From DASYUM01 sp036001225 (GTDB lineage: Bacteria; Methylomirabilota; Methylomirabilia; Rokubacteriales; DASRDR01), in the NCBI GenBank assembly GCA_036001225.1, contig DASYUM010000147.1, positions 1 to 57,767 on the forward strand: a DNA stretch of 57,767 nucleotides, given 5' to 3'. The translations under genes were made by a program, and so were the position numbers. Below are positions 8,725 to 17,038 of this stretch, piece by piece; position 1 is the first letter of the stretch; every line of letters begins with the position of its first letter. The notes beneath the pieces were generated by a model. The model was not told where the DNA came from, did no database searches, and saw nothing but the letters and a program-made list of their open reading frames with translations.

Positions 8725-9888
8725 ATGAGTGGGGCGAGAGGGGATTCGGGGGGCGGACGAGGCCGCCGTCTGACCGCGGCCGCGATCCTGCTCGTCGGGA
8801 TCCAGGCGGGAGCCGCGGGCCCGGCGGCGGCCGACGAGTGGACGGTGCGGACGGGCGTCCACGCGGACGCCTGGAGCGGAGTCGGCCAGAAGGGGCACCA
8901 GATCCTGGCCCCGACCTCGCTGGCCTTCGACACGCCCGCCTGGGGGCTCTCCGTCCGTACCGCCTATGGCACCTCGGAGCGGGATCCCGCCACCGGGCCC
9001 ACAGGCTCCATCACCGGGTTCACCGACACCACCGTGTCCGGGTACTACCGCCTCACGGTGAGCCGGATCGAGCTGCGGGCCGGCCTGGATCTGGACCTGC
9101 CGACCGGCGTCAGCCGACTCCGGACCTCCCAGATCGCGGCAGTCCAGGACGACGACCTCGTCCTGCTCCGCCGCTTCGGGGAAGGCTTCGACCTCAACGG
9201 GTCGCTGAGCGCCTACCGGAACTTCGGGGCCTTCGGCCTCGGCCTCGGCGTCGGGTACTTGCGCACCGGCGAGTACGACCCCACCTCCGACCCCAACGAC
9301 GACATCGACCCCGGCGACGAGTTGACGGTGGCCGCGCTCGCCGACGTGTACGCGACGGACACCATCCGGCTGATCCTGCGGGCGGCCTACACCTACTTCA
9401 CCGCCGACGAGCGGCGGGGGGGCGTGGACGCGCTTCGAGAGGGCGACGAGGTGGACCTCCTGGTCACCACCGAATGGCGACCGGAGCCCTGGTGGGTAGC
9501 CGTCACGCTCCGGGGAATCCTCCGCGACAAGGCCGAGCGGGCCAACGCGGTCGGCCAGCTCGTCCCCGAATCGCGGAACAGCAACGGCGACGAGATCCGC
9601 GGCCGGCTGACCGCTGGCTACATTCTCAATGATGTCTGGGCGGTCTCGGGCACGGTCGAGGTCCGCCATGTCGCCGCCAACGACTTCCCGGCGGGCGACC
9701 CGCTCCACGACGGCGGACGGACCAAGGTGGCGTTCGGGCCGTCGGTCGCCTGGACGCCGACTCGGACCTTCGGCGCGGAGGCCGCCTTCCGGTACTTCAT
9801 CATGGACGTGAAGCAGAGCCCGTTCTTTCAGACCGACGGCACGATCCACGGCGTCCACGTGGACGTGCGGCTGACGTATCGGTTCTGA
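8725..9888 (+). CDS. Predicted outer-membrane beta-barrel protein, 387 aa
   Basis: A cleavable leader (TAAAILLVGIQAGAAGPAAA) precedes a series of alternating amphipathic strands rich in Tyr, Trp and Gly (for example GYYRLTVSRIELRAGLDLDL and AAYTYFTADERR). The chain ends in Arg-Phe after VDVRLTYRF, the terminal aromatic signature of outer-membrane barrels. The number of strands fits a 12-16-strand pore. A run of Asp residues near 190-205 (EYDPTSDPNDDIDPGDE) may form an ion-binding loop. GGGGGG precedes the ATG. It follows the cyclase/FecR pair on the same strand by 42 bp. Substrate unknown. Confidence 0.8.
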   Translation: MSGARGDSGGGRGRRLTAAAILLVGIQAGAAGPAAADEWTVRTGVHADAWSGVGQKGHQILAPTSLAFDTPAWGLSVRTAYGTSERDPATGPTGSITGFTDTTVSGYYRLTVSRIELRAGLDLDLPTGVSRLRTSQIAAVQDDDLVLLRRFGEGFDLNGSLSAYRNFGAFGLGLGVGYLRTGEYDPTSDPNDDIDPGDELTVAALADVYATDTIRLILRAAYTYFTADERRGGVDALREGDEVDLLVTTEWRPEPWWVAVTLRGILRDKAERANAVGQLVPESRNSNGDEIRGRLTAGYILNDVWAVSGTVEVRHVAANDFPAGDPLHDGGRTKVAFGPSVAWTPTRTFGAEAAFRYFIMDVKQSPFFQTDGTIHGVHVDVRLTYRF

Positions 9889-9919
9889 GGCGCACGCGGT
9901 CGGGGAAAGGGTCACGGCG

Positions 9920-11272
9920 ATGCGAGCTCCGATCGGATTGCTCGGGCGGCGAACGCCCTGGCTGCTCCTCTTCGTCCTCTTCCTCGAGGCCTGCGGCGGG
10001 GGAAGCCGCACCACCGGGCCGAGCGGATCGACCGTTCTCCTTCCGGTGCGCGGCCTGAGGGTCGGCCAGCTGCCGGCCAACTGCAGCGGCGTCCTCACCG
10101 CCACCGGCCCCGGGCCGACCCAGACCCATCCCCTGCCGCCCCTTCAGGTGAGCCTGTCGCTGGCGGCCGGGGTGTGGACGCTGACCGCCAACATCACCTG
10201 CGACGGCCAGTCGGCATCGGGTCAGACCACGGTCACCGTCGTCCCCCCCAATCCCGTCTCCGTCGTCATCGACCTCGGGATCAACGGCACCCTCACCGTG
10301 TCCACGTCGGGGAGCGGCACCGTGAGCGGGCCCGGCATCGCCTGCGGCGGTGACTGCACCGAGACCTACACGATCGGCACGGTCGTCACGCTCACCGCCA
10401 CTCCCGCCCCCGGCTTCATCTTCGCCGGCTGGGGCGGTGCCTGTGGCGGCACCGGACCCTGCACCTTCACCGTCACCCCCGGCCCGATCTCCGTGACCGC
10501 CACCTTCGCCTCCGGCGGCCTCACGGTCGTCAAGGCCGGCACCGGCAGCGGCACCGTGACCGGGCCCGGCATCAGCTGCGGCGGCACCTGCAACGCGAGC
10601 TATCCCCCGGGCACCGTGGTCACCCTGACCGCGTCGCCCGCCCCCGGCTCCACCTTCGCCGGCTGGAGCGGCGGCGGCTGCAGCGGGACCGGGTCCTGCA
10701 CGGTGACCGTCAGTGGCCCAGTGGTCGTGACCGCCACCTTCAATGCGGGCGGCACGCTCACCGTGGCGAAGACCGGCACCGGCAGCGGAACGGTCAGCGG
10801 GCCCGGCATCAACTGCGGCGGCACCTGCAGCGCGAGCTATCCCCCGGGCACCGTGGTCACCCTGACCGCGTCGCCCGCCCCCGGCTCCACCTTCGCCGGC
10901 TGGACCGGTGGCGGCTGCAGCGGGACCGGGTCCTGCACGGTCACGGTCAGCGGCAACGTCTCGATTACCGCCACCTTCGTCGCCAGCGCGGTCCTGTCGG
11001 TGACGCTGAACTTCGAGTCCGGCGGGCTGAGCGGGTCGGTAACGAGCAGCCCACCGGGATTGTCCTGCAGCGGGTCGTCAGGCGAAGGGCCGTCGAGCAA
11101 GACCTGCACGGCGAACTTCGCGACCGGGACCGTGGTGACTCTGACCGCGTCGGCGAGCGGTTTCACCAGCTTCGACCACTGGAGCGGCAGCGGCTGCAGC
11201 GGGTCCGGCACCTGCACGGTGACCATGGACACCAGCAAGTCGGTCACCGCCCATTTCTGTAGCTGCGACTAG
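9920..11272 (+). CDS. Lipoprotein with four InlB-type beta repeats, 450 aa
   Basis: The leader ends in a lipobox (FLEAC at residues 25-29). From about residue 120 there are four tandem repeats of 75-80 residues of the divergent InlB B-repeat type. Each has GTVTGPGI..CGG.C near the start, GTVVTLTASPAPGSTFAGW in the middle and C....C.VTV...V.ATF at the end. Repeats 2 and 3 are nearly identical in DNA (offset 237 bp), indicating recent duplication; the fourth is diverged. Each repeat has four cysteines, probably two disulfides. Such repeats form extended surface stalks for adhesion. Last gene of the cyclase/FecR/barrel set. Confidence 0.8.
   Translation: MRAPIGLLGRRTPWLLLFVLFLEACGGGSRTTGPSGSTVLLPVRGLRVGQLPANCSGVLTATGPGPTQTHPLPPLQVSLSLAAGVWTLTANITCDGQSASGQTTVTVVPPNPVSVVIDLGINGTLTVSTSGSGTVSGPGIACGGDCTETYTIGTVVTLTATPAPGFIFAGWGGACGGTGPCTFTVTPGPISVTATFASGGLTVVKAGTGSGTVTGPGISCGGTCNASYPPGTVVTLTASPAPGSTFAGWSGGGCSGTGSCTVTVSGPVVVTATFNAGGTLTVAKTGTGSGTVSGPGINCGGTCSASYPPGTVVTLTASPAPGSTFAGWTGGGCSGTGSCTVTVSGNVSITATFVASAVLSVTLNFESGGLSGSVTSSPPGLSCSGSSGEGPSSKTCTANFATGTVVTLTASASGFTSFDHWSGSGCSGSGTCTVTMDTSKSVTAHFCSCD
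10534..10985 (+). repeat. Tandem duplication of 237 bp inside the repeat lipoprotein gene
   Basis: Two adjacent units (about 10534-10760 and 10771-10985) are nearly identical. The block from GCGAGCTATCCCCCGGGC to TTCGCCGGCTGG, over 70 bases, matches exactly at an offset of 237 bp (79 codons). Confidence 0.8.
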
Positions 11273-11308
11273 CTCCCGTGGCCGGCGGTGCCGGCCACCG
11301 AGGCCGGC

Positions 11309-12223
11309 TCAGGCCCCGCGCAGGCGGGGGTCGAGCGCGTCGCGGAGGCCGTCACCGAGGAGGATGAAGCCGAGGACGGCGACCATGATGGCGAGGCCGG
11401 GGATGGTCGCGATGTGGGGCGCGATCAGGAGGAAGTCGCGGCCGGTGGAGACCATGAGGCCCCAGGACGGGGTGGGCGGCTGGACGCCGAGCCCGAGGAA
11501 GGAGAGGGCGGCCTCGACCAGGATCGCGTTGGCCATGAACAGCGTGGCGTAGACGATGACCGTCGGCAGGATGTTGGGCAGGATGTGGCGGCCCACCAGC
11601 GCCAGGCTCGATGCCCCCAGCGCGCGCGCCGCCCGCACGTACTCGGTCTCCTTGAGCGCGAGCACGGCGCCGCGGACGATCCGGGTCACCGGCGGCGTGC
11701 CCCAGATGCCGACCGCGATCGTCGTGTTGGGCGCCCCCGGTCCGAGCGCGGACACGACGGCGATGGCGAGGAGGAGATAGGGGAAGGCCAGCAGCACCTC
11801 GATCGCCCGCATGATGGCGGCATCCACCCAGCCGCCGGCGTAGCCGGCCAGGCTTCCCAGGACGACGCCCAGCCCGACCGCGATCGCCACCGACAGCGTT
11901 CCCACCAGCAGGGCCACCCGGGTCCCGTAGATCACGCGAGAGAGGATGTCCCGTCCGAATTCGTCGGCTCCCAGCAGATACTTTCCCCCCGGCCGGGCCC
12001 GTTTCTCGACCAGGCTCTGCTTGCCGGGGTCGTAGGGGGAGAGCCAGGGGGCGAACAGCGCGGTCGCGACGAGCGCGCCGACCACCAGGAGGCCGACCAC
12101 CGCCAGCCGGTTCCGGCGAAACCGGCGCCAGGCGTCGCCGACCAGGGTCTCGGCGCGGCCCGCCACCCGCTCCCCGGCGGGAGGAGAGGGCAGGGTGAGG
12201 GGGAGCGACCCGGCGGTGCTCAT
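11309..12223 (-). CDS. DppC-type ABC transporter permease, 304 aa
   Basis: The protein has the N-terminal LAVVGLLVVGALVATALFAPWLSPYDP, HLLGADEFGRDILSR-like block and EYVRAARALGASSLALVGRHILPN (EAA loop) of peptide/nickel permeases, with about six membrane segments. It is the last gene of a minus-strand set: substrate-binding protein, DppB-like permease, SDR, this gene. No ATPase is present here, so ATPases must come from elsewhere, for example a complete set like that at 53-55 kb. ATG at 12223 is chosen because the longer frame runs into repeat DNA. Residues 6-18 (LPLTLPSPPAGER) read through a common non-coding repeat. Confidence 0.9.
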   Translation of the reverse strand: MSTAGSLPLTLPSPPAGERVAGRAETLVGDAWRRFRRNRLAVVGLLVVGALVATALFAPWLSPYDPGKQSLVEKRARPGGKYLLGADEFGRDILSRVIYGTRVALLVGTLSVAIAVGLGVVLGSLAGYAGGWVDAAIMRAIEVLLAFPYLLLAIAVVSALGPGAPNTTIAVGIWGTPPVTRIVRGAVLALKETEYVRAARALGASSLALVGRHILPNILPTVIVYATLFMANAILVEAALSFLGLGVQPPTPSWGLMVSTGRDFLLIAPHIATIPGLAIMVAVLGFILLGDGLRDALDPRLRGA

Positions 12224-12249
12224 CCGAGCCTCCAGTGGCGACCGTCGAC
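12218..12249. repeat. Left copy of an imperfect 32-bp direct repeat flanking element E1
   Basis: It matches 12385-12416 with about six mismatches (CTCATCCGAGC shared exactly). The right copy encodes the end of the SDR gene (GGHWMLG-stop). This left copy still encodes GRHWRLG-stop in the same relative frame, a relic of the SDR 3' end, and now overlaps the dppC start. Confidence 0.7.
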
Positions 12250-12263
12250 GCGCGCTCGGCCAG

Positions 12264-12385
12264 CGCCGGGCCGAGAACCGAGCAGCCCTAGGACGCAGGC
12301 CCGAAGCGCGGCGAGGTGTATGCCGCATACATTGAGCCGCGCTGAGGACCGAGGACGACGGGATGCGACGGTTATCGGCCCGGCG
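12264..12385. repeat. Structured 122-bp repeat element E, copy 1
   Basis: It is the same length as, and about 80% identical to, 14127-14248. The ends pair with each other (CGCCGGGCCGAGAACCG with CGGTTATCGGCCCGGCG). An inner hairpin is built on GCGCGGC/GCCGCGC around TGTATGC-c-GCATACA. Stem positions differ from copy 2 by paired changes, so the fold appears conserved. Confidence 0.75.
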
Positions 12386-12386
12386 C

Positions 12387-13136
12387 TCATCCGAGCATCC
12401 AATGACCGCCGTCCACCGAAATCGTCTGCCCGGTGACGAAGGCGGCGTCCTCGGAGGCGAAGAACACCACGACCCGCGCGATCTCCGCCGGCTGGCCGAG
12501 CCGTCGCAGCGCGATCGACTCGAGCAGCCGCCGCTGACCCTCTTCCCCCATCGCTTCCCACTGGCGCTCCGAGGCGGGGTTGGAGCGGATGAAGCCGGGA
12601 GCGACGCAGTTCACCCGGATCCCGTAGGCACCCAGCTCGCGGGCGCTCTGGCGGGTGAAGCCGATGAGACCGGCCTTGGCGCTGGCGTAGGCCTGGATCC
12701 CGGTGAGGCTGTAGGAGCGTCCGGCTCCCGAAGAGATGTTCACGATGCTCCCGCGCCCGCGGGCCTTCATCGCGGGAGCGACCGCGCGGGTGAAGTGGAA
12801 GGCCCCGTCCAGGTTGATGGCGAGGATCCGGCGCCAGTCGGCGTCCGCGACCTCGTCGATCGGCCGCATCGTCTGGCCGGCCACGCCGCCGGCGCAGTTC
12901 ACCAGGATGTCCACGTCGCCGACGTCTCGCACGAACGCGCCGACCTGGCCCGGCTCGGTCACGTCCACCACGCGGCTTCGATATCCGGCGGTGCGCGCCG
13001 ACGCCTCCAGGTCCTCGCCCAGGACGTCGCACGCCCACACCGCGGCGCCTTCCCGGACCAACTCCCCGCAGATGGCACGACCGATACCGTGAGCCGCGCC
13101 CGTCACGATCGCCACGGCCCCGTCGAGGCGGGTCAT
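12387..13136 (-). CDS. SDR-family oxidoreductase, 249 aa
   Basis: A classical short-chain dehydrogenase: TGAAHGIG (cofactor glycines), NCAGG, the catalytic Ser in NISSGAG, YASAK (Tyr/Lys pair) and the closing VTGQTISVDGGHWMLG. Asp in ACDVLGED after the second strand suggests NAD rather than NADP. It lies between two permease genes of the same transporter, starting 6 bp after the dppB stop, so it probably acts on the imported compound. It lacks the substrate-specific features needed to name a reaction. Confidence 0.9.
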   Translation of the reverse strand: MTRLDGAVAIVTGAAHGIGRAICGELVREGAAVWACDVLGEDLEASARTAGYRSRVVDVTEPGQVGAFVRDVGDVDILVNCAGGVAGQTMRPIDEVADADWRRILAINLDGAFHFTRAVAPAMKARGRGSIVNISSGAGRSYSLTGIQAYASAKAGLIGFTRQSARELGAYGIRVNCVAPGFIRSNPASERQWEAMGEEGQRRLLESIALRRLGQPAEIARVVVFFASEDAAFVTGQTISVDGGHWMLG

Positions 13137-13142
13137 CAGGGG

Positions 13143-14066
13143 CTAGCCTTGCCGTGAGATCCGCGGATCCAGCGCGCCATACGACAGATCCACGATCAGG
13201 TTCACGACCACGAAGGCCAGAGCGAAGAAGAGCACGGCGCCCTGGAGGAGCACGTAATCGCGGGCGAAGATCGCTTTCACCATGAGGCGGCCGAGGCCGG
13301 GCCAGGCGAAGACGGTCTCGGTCAGCACCGCCCCGCCCAGGAGCTGGCCGGCCTGGAGGCCGACCAGCGTGAGGATGGGGATGGTCGCGTTGCGAAGAGC
13401 ATGCTTCACGACGACCCACGTCTCGCCCACTCCCTTGGCCCGCGCGGTGCGCACGTAGTCCTCGTGGAGGACCTCCAGCACGCTCGAGCGCGTCATGCGG
13501 GAGATCATCGCGATCGAGGGGAGCGCGAGCGTGACCGCCGGCAGGACCAGGTGCGCCAGCGAGCCGGTCCCACCCACCGGCAACCACGGGAGCCACAGCG
13601 CGAAGACGACGATCAGGACGAGGCCGGTCCAGAAGACCGGCATCGAGAGCCCGAACAGCGAGCCGAGGCGGGCGAGGGCATCGAAGACGGAGTTCGGCCA
13701 TACCGCGGAGACGATTCCGGCTCCGATCCCGACGACGGCGGCCACGAGCAGGGCCGCCACCGCCAGCTCGATGGTGGCCGGCCAGGCGTCGGCCAGCTCG
13801 TCGACCACCGGCCGGTTCTGCTGGATCGAGCGCCCGAGGTCGCCCCGAACGAGCTGGCCGAGGTAGTGGACGTAGCGTAAGACCAGGGGCTTGTCGAGGC
13901 CCAGGTGATCGCGGAACCGGGCGATCGTCTCCTTCGTCGCGGCGTCGCCGAGCATGAGCGCGACGGGATCGCCGGGGATGAGGTCGAGCGTCAGCATGAC
14001 GACGAACAGCACCCCGAGGAGGACCGGAATCGTGAGCAGCAGCCGGCGGAGGGCGAAGGTCAGCAC
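13143..14066 (-). CDS. DppB-type ABC transporter permease, 307 aa
   Basis: It has the typical start MLTFALRRLLLTIPVLLGV, LIPGDPVALMLGDAA, GDLGRSIQQNRPV and the EAA loop DYVRTARAKGVGETWVVVKHALRN, with six membrane segments. It forms the heteromeric channel with the DppC-like protein encoded past the SDR gene. The first nine codons are duplicated exactly 200 bp upstream (14242-14268) on the far side of repeat element E2. The copy at 14066 is the one joined to the full reading frame. The usual short gap to the binding-protein gene is thus enlarged to 267 bp. Confidence 0.92.
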   Translation of the reverse strand: MLTFALRRLLLTIPVLLGVLFVVMLTLDLIPGDPVALMLGDAATKETIARFRDHLGLDKPLVLRYVHYLGQLVRGDLGRSIQQNRPVVDELADAWPATIELAVAALLVAAVVGIGAGIVSAVWPNSVFDALARLGSLFGLSMPVFWTGLVLIVVFALWLPWLPVGGTGSLAHLVLPAVTLALPSIAMISRMTRSSVLEVLHEDYVRTARAKGVGETWVVVKHALRNATIPILTLVGLQAGQLLGGAVLTETVFAWPGLGRLMVKAIFARDYVLLQGAVLFFALAFVVVNLIVDLSYGALDPRISRQG

Positions 14067-14068
14067 GG
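14042..14068. repeat. 27-bp perfect direct repeat at the dppB start (copy 1)
   Basis: Identical to 14242-14268, 200 bp away, with repeat element E2 between. It covers the dppB start codon and the codons for MLTFALRR. Confidence 0.9.
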
Positions 14069-14126
14069 TGTGGCTACGTGACCAGCGCTCACCAGGCGTC
14101 GCCGGCGAGCAATTTGGTTCAGAGAC

Positions 14127-14248
14127 CGCCGGGCCGAGAAGCGAGCAGCCCTAGGACGCAGGGAGGAGGCGGGCCGAGGCGTATGCCGCATACGTTGAGG
14201 CCCGCCGACGACCGAGGACGACGGGATGCGACGCTTATCGGGCCGGCG
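14127..14248. repeat. Structured 122-bp repeat element E, copy 2
   Basis: Same length and layout as 12264-12385. Outer arms CGCCGGGCCGAGAAGCG and CGCTTATCGGGCCGGCG pair with two mismatches. The inner hairpin has stem GGCGGGCC/GGCCCGCC around CGTATGC-c-GCATACG. Relative to copy 1, base changes in the stems occur on both sides. The 27-bp dppB-start repeat overlaps its right end. Confidence 0.75.
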
Positions 14249-14268
14249 GAGGGCGAAGGTCAGCACGG
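14242..14268. repeat. 27-bp perfect direct repeat at the dppB start (copy 2)
   Basis: A second exact copy of the dppB start region, upstream of element E2 in transcription order. It carries an ATG and eight in-frame codons, followed by an unrelated frame. Confidence 0.9.
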
Positions 14269-14286
14269 GAAGACCCCCTCACCCTG

Positions 14287-14313
14287 CCCCCTCCCCCGAG
14301 GCGGGGGAGGGGG
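14287..14313. terminator. GC-rich hairpin after the substrate-binding protein gene
   Basis: CCCCCTCCCCC and GGGGGAGGGGG form an 11-bp stem with a GAGGC loop, about 20 bases past the stop of the minus-strand gene. No T-run follows, so it may act as an mRNA-stabilising or attenuating hairpin. The sequence belongs to a very common dispersed repeat (CCCTCACCCTG-type). Confidence 0.5.
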
Positions 14314-14333
14314 AACTGGAATGAGAGGCCGGA

Positions 14334-15917
14334 CTACTTGTCGAGCCAGGTCTTCCCGAGGCCGAGGTTGTACTCGATCGGGTGGATCGTGAACCCCTTC
14401 ACGCTGGCCTTGGTGAGCACGATCTCCTTGGTGTTGTAGATCGGGATCCAGACCGGCTCCTTGGCCAGGATGTCCTGGACTTCACCGTAGAGCTTCTCGC
14501 GCTCGCCCTGGTTGAGGCTCCGCCGGGCCTGCTCGAGGAGCGCGTCCACGCGCGGATTGGCGTAGTGCGCACGGTTCCAACCGGTGGGCCTCACCTGCTG
14601 GGAGTGGAACAGGGAGAACAGCGAGTAGTCGGCATCCGCGTTGGTGGTCACCCACCCGAACGTCCAGTTGTGCCGGGGGAACTCGACCTGGAGCGACTCG
14701 TTGAAGACGGTCGCCCACTCGCGGAACTCGACCTTGGCCTCGATGCCGACCTCTTTCCACATGGCCTGGACGGCTTCGGTGATCTCGCCGTCTTTCGGAT
14801 AGCGGCCGCGCTGGGCGAGCCAGTTGAGGGTGAGGCGCTGCCCACCCTTCTGCAGAATGCCGTCCGGCCCGGGCGTCCAGCCGGCCTGCCCCAACAGCGC
14901 CTTGGCGCGCGCGCGATCGAAGGGGTAGAGCTGGTCGAACTGCATGTCCTTGAAGCCGAACACCCCGGGCGCGAGCACCGAGCGCGGCGCGACCCCCAGA
15001 CCCTCCACGATGTTGTCGAGGATCGCCTTGCGGTCCACCGCCTGGATCAGCGCCTGACGGACCCGGACGTCGTCGAGGGGAGGCATCCTGGTGTTCATCC
15101 CGACGTAGACGATCCGCAGGCCCGGCGCCTCGTGCACCGCGTACCGGGAGTCCCGGCGGAACGCCGGCAGCTGGGCCGGCGACGGGAACATCACCATGTC
15201 GGCGTCGCCGGTCTGCAGCGCGATCATCCGTGCCCCCTCTTCCGGCACCACCTTGAACACCACGCGGTCGACCAGCGCCTTGTCGCCCCAGTAGTCGGGG
15301 TTCCGCTCGATCACGATCTGGGTATTGGTCCTCCACTCCACGAACTTGAAGGGACCGGTCCCCACCGGGGCGCGCAGGAAGCCGTCACCCAGCTTCTGGA
15401 CCGCTGCCGGCGAGACGATGGACGGGTAGAGCATGGCCAGCGAGCGAAGGATCGGTCCGTACGGCTCCTTGGTGAGGATGTCGACGGTGAGGTCGTCAAC
15501 GACCTCGGCCCCGGCGATGGGGCCGGCGAGACTCGCCCAGCGGGCGGGCGGAGTGCTCTTGAAGGCGCGGTCGAACGTGAACTTGACGGCGGCGCTGTTG
15601 AACGGACTGCCGTCGTGGAACTTGACGCCCGAGCGCAGCTTGAAGCGGACCTTGGTCGGCGAGACGACCTCGTAGGCGGTGGCCAGCTTGGGCTGGATAT
15701 GCATCTTCTCGTCGAGGTAGATGAGCGGCTCCAGGATGTTGTAGTAGACCCAGGCTCCGGGCGCGGTGGTCTCGGTGTGCGGGTCCAGCGACACCGGGTC
15801 GGTGGGTCGGACGATGGTGAGGGTGCCGCCCCGCTTCTGGGCGAGGGCGGGCGTGACGAGGAGCGGAACGACCAGCGCGGCGACCACGCCGGCCTTGAGC
15901 CTCCACGAACTGCTCAT
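14334..15917 (-). CDS. ABC transporter substrate-binding protein, family 5 (peptide/nickel type), 527 aa
   Basis: The leader MSSSWRLKAGVVAALVVPLLVTPALAQ is followed by the family-5 layout: GGTLTIVRPTDPVSLDPHTETTAPGAWVYYNILEPL, YEVVSPTKVRFKLRSGVKFHDGSPFN and RNPDYWGDKALVDRVVFKVVPEEGARM. It captures a peptide-like or other small ligand in the periplasm for the permeases encoded downstream. It starts only 23 bp after the stop of the frameshifted PanE-like gene. Ligand cannot be inferred. Confidence 0.92.
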   Translation of the reverse strand: MSSSWRLKAGVVAALVVPLLVTPALAQKRGGTLTIVRPTDPVSLDPHTETTAPGAWVYYNILEPLIYLDEKMHIQPKLATAYEVVSPTKVRFKLRSGVKFHDGSPFNSAAVKFTFDRAFKSTPPARWASLAGPIAGAEVVDDLTVDILTKEPYGPILRSLAMLYPSIVSPAAVQKLGDGFLRAPVGTGPFKFVEWRTNTQIVIERNPDYWGDKALVDRVVFKVVPEEGARMIALQTGDADMVMFPSPAQLPAFRRDSRYAVHEAPGLRIVYVGMNTRMPPLDDVRVRQALIQAVDRKAILDNIVEGLGVAPRSVLAPGVFGFKDMQFDQLYPFDRARAKALLGQAGWTPGPDGILQKGGQRLTLNWLAQRGRYPKDGEITEAVQAMWKEVGIEAKVEFREWATVFNESLQVEFPRHNWTFGWVTTNADADYSLFSLFHSQQVRPTGWNRAHYANPRVDALLEQARRSLNQGEREKLYGEVQDILAKEPVWIPIYNTKEIVLTKASVKGFTIHPIEYNLGLGKTWLDK

Positions 15918-15939
15918 GGGCGAGTCTCCTTTCGGCTGA

Positions 15940-16961
15940 TCAGCTCGTCGATGACGCCACCAGCTCGTCCAGGTTCGCCCACGCCATCCGGCGGCGCCCC
16001 TCCTCCAGGTCGGCGATCAGCGTGTCGAGGCGCCGGGTCAGCGGGAGCGCGAGACCGAGCGGTCCCGCCTTGGCGAGGGTGGCGCCGAGGTGCGCGTGGA
16101 CCTCGGTCTTGCGCTTCCGCACCGCCAGGTCCCGCCAGATGCCGGTCTTGGTCTTGGTGTGGGCGCGGTAGTGACGGGCGATCGCCGCCATGCCGCGGGC
16201 CACCGCGGTGGCGTCGCCGGCGGCGCCGGCGCGGTAGTCAGCGGGGTCGAACTCGTCGAACGGCTCCAGCTGGACGCCGAGCGCCTCCGCGACCGCATCC
16301 CCTCGGCCACCAGGGCGACCAGCATCCGCTGGACCGCCGGCGAGCGCTCCACGACCTCGTAGACGTGGGCGTCCACCAGGGCGGTGGCGACCAGGAGCGC
16401 GCCGTAGACGTGCTTCGCCCACTTGTAGCCCCAGATGTTCTCGGTGACCCGGGTGTCCGTCACGGCGTCCAGCAGGGCGGCCAGCTCCTTGGCGCGGGCG
16501 CTCGGCGTCCCGTCCAGCTCGCCCACCACGAAGGCGCCGCGGCCGCCGTGCTGGATCCGGCCGGGAGCGACCCAGTCGGCCGCCCAGTTGACCAGGCACC
16601 CGACCGTGCGCGCGGCGCCGACCCGGGCGGCGATCAGCTCCTCGTTGAGCCCGTTCTGGAGGGAGACGATGGTCGCCGGCGGCGCCAGCCGTGGCGCCAG
16701 CGTGTCGAGGGCCTCGCCGGTGTGCTGGGACTTGACGGCGAGCAACACGAGGTCGAGGCCGCCCGACAGGGCGGCCGGCGTGACGGCGCGGACGCGCGCG
16801 GTCCATCCGCCGCCGGGGGCGTCCACCGCGAGACCGTGGGCGTTCATGGCAGCCACGTGGTCGGCGGCGGCATCCACCAGCAGCACGTCGTGCCCGGCCC
16901 GGGCCAGCGCGGCGCCGGTCACGCCGCCGATCGCGCCGGCGCCGTAGATGGTGATGGACAT
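15940..16961 (-). pseudogene. Ketopantoate reductase family (PanE/ApbA) gene with a frameshift
   Basis: The first frame (from ATG at 16961) gives a normal N-terminus: MSITIYGAGAIGGVTGAALA (NAD(P) glycine motif), LLAVKSQHT, LQNGLNEE and NIWGYKWAKHVYGALL (catalytic Lys). After VALVAEG it turns to nonsense. The second frame continues with AVAEALGVQLEPFDEFDPADYRAG and TKTKTGIWRDLAVRKRKTEV to a stop at 15940. One G missing from a run at 16299-16302 explains the break; restored, the protein would be 340 aa, normal for the family. It reduces 2-oxo acids such as ketopantoate. A single homopolymer indel may be an assembly error. Confidence 0.8.
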
Positions 16962-17038
16962 GCGGGCAGATCATGGGCCGGATCGACCAGGCTGTCAACG
17001 ACGGCCGCGGAACGCGGCCGTGCGCCACCCGGGTCAGA

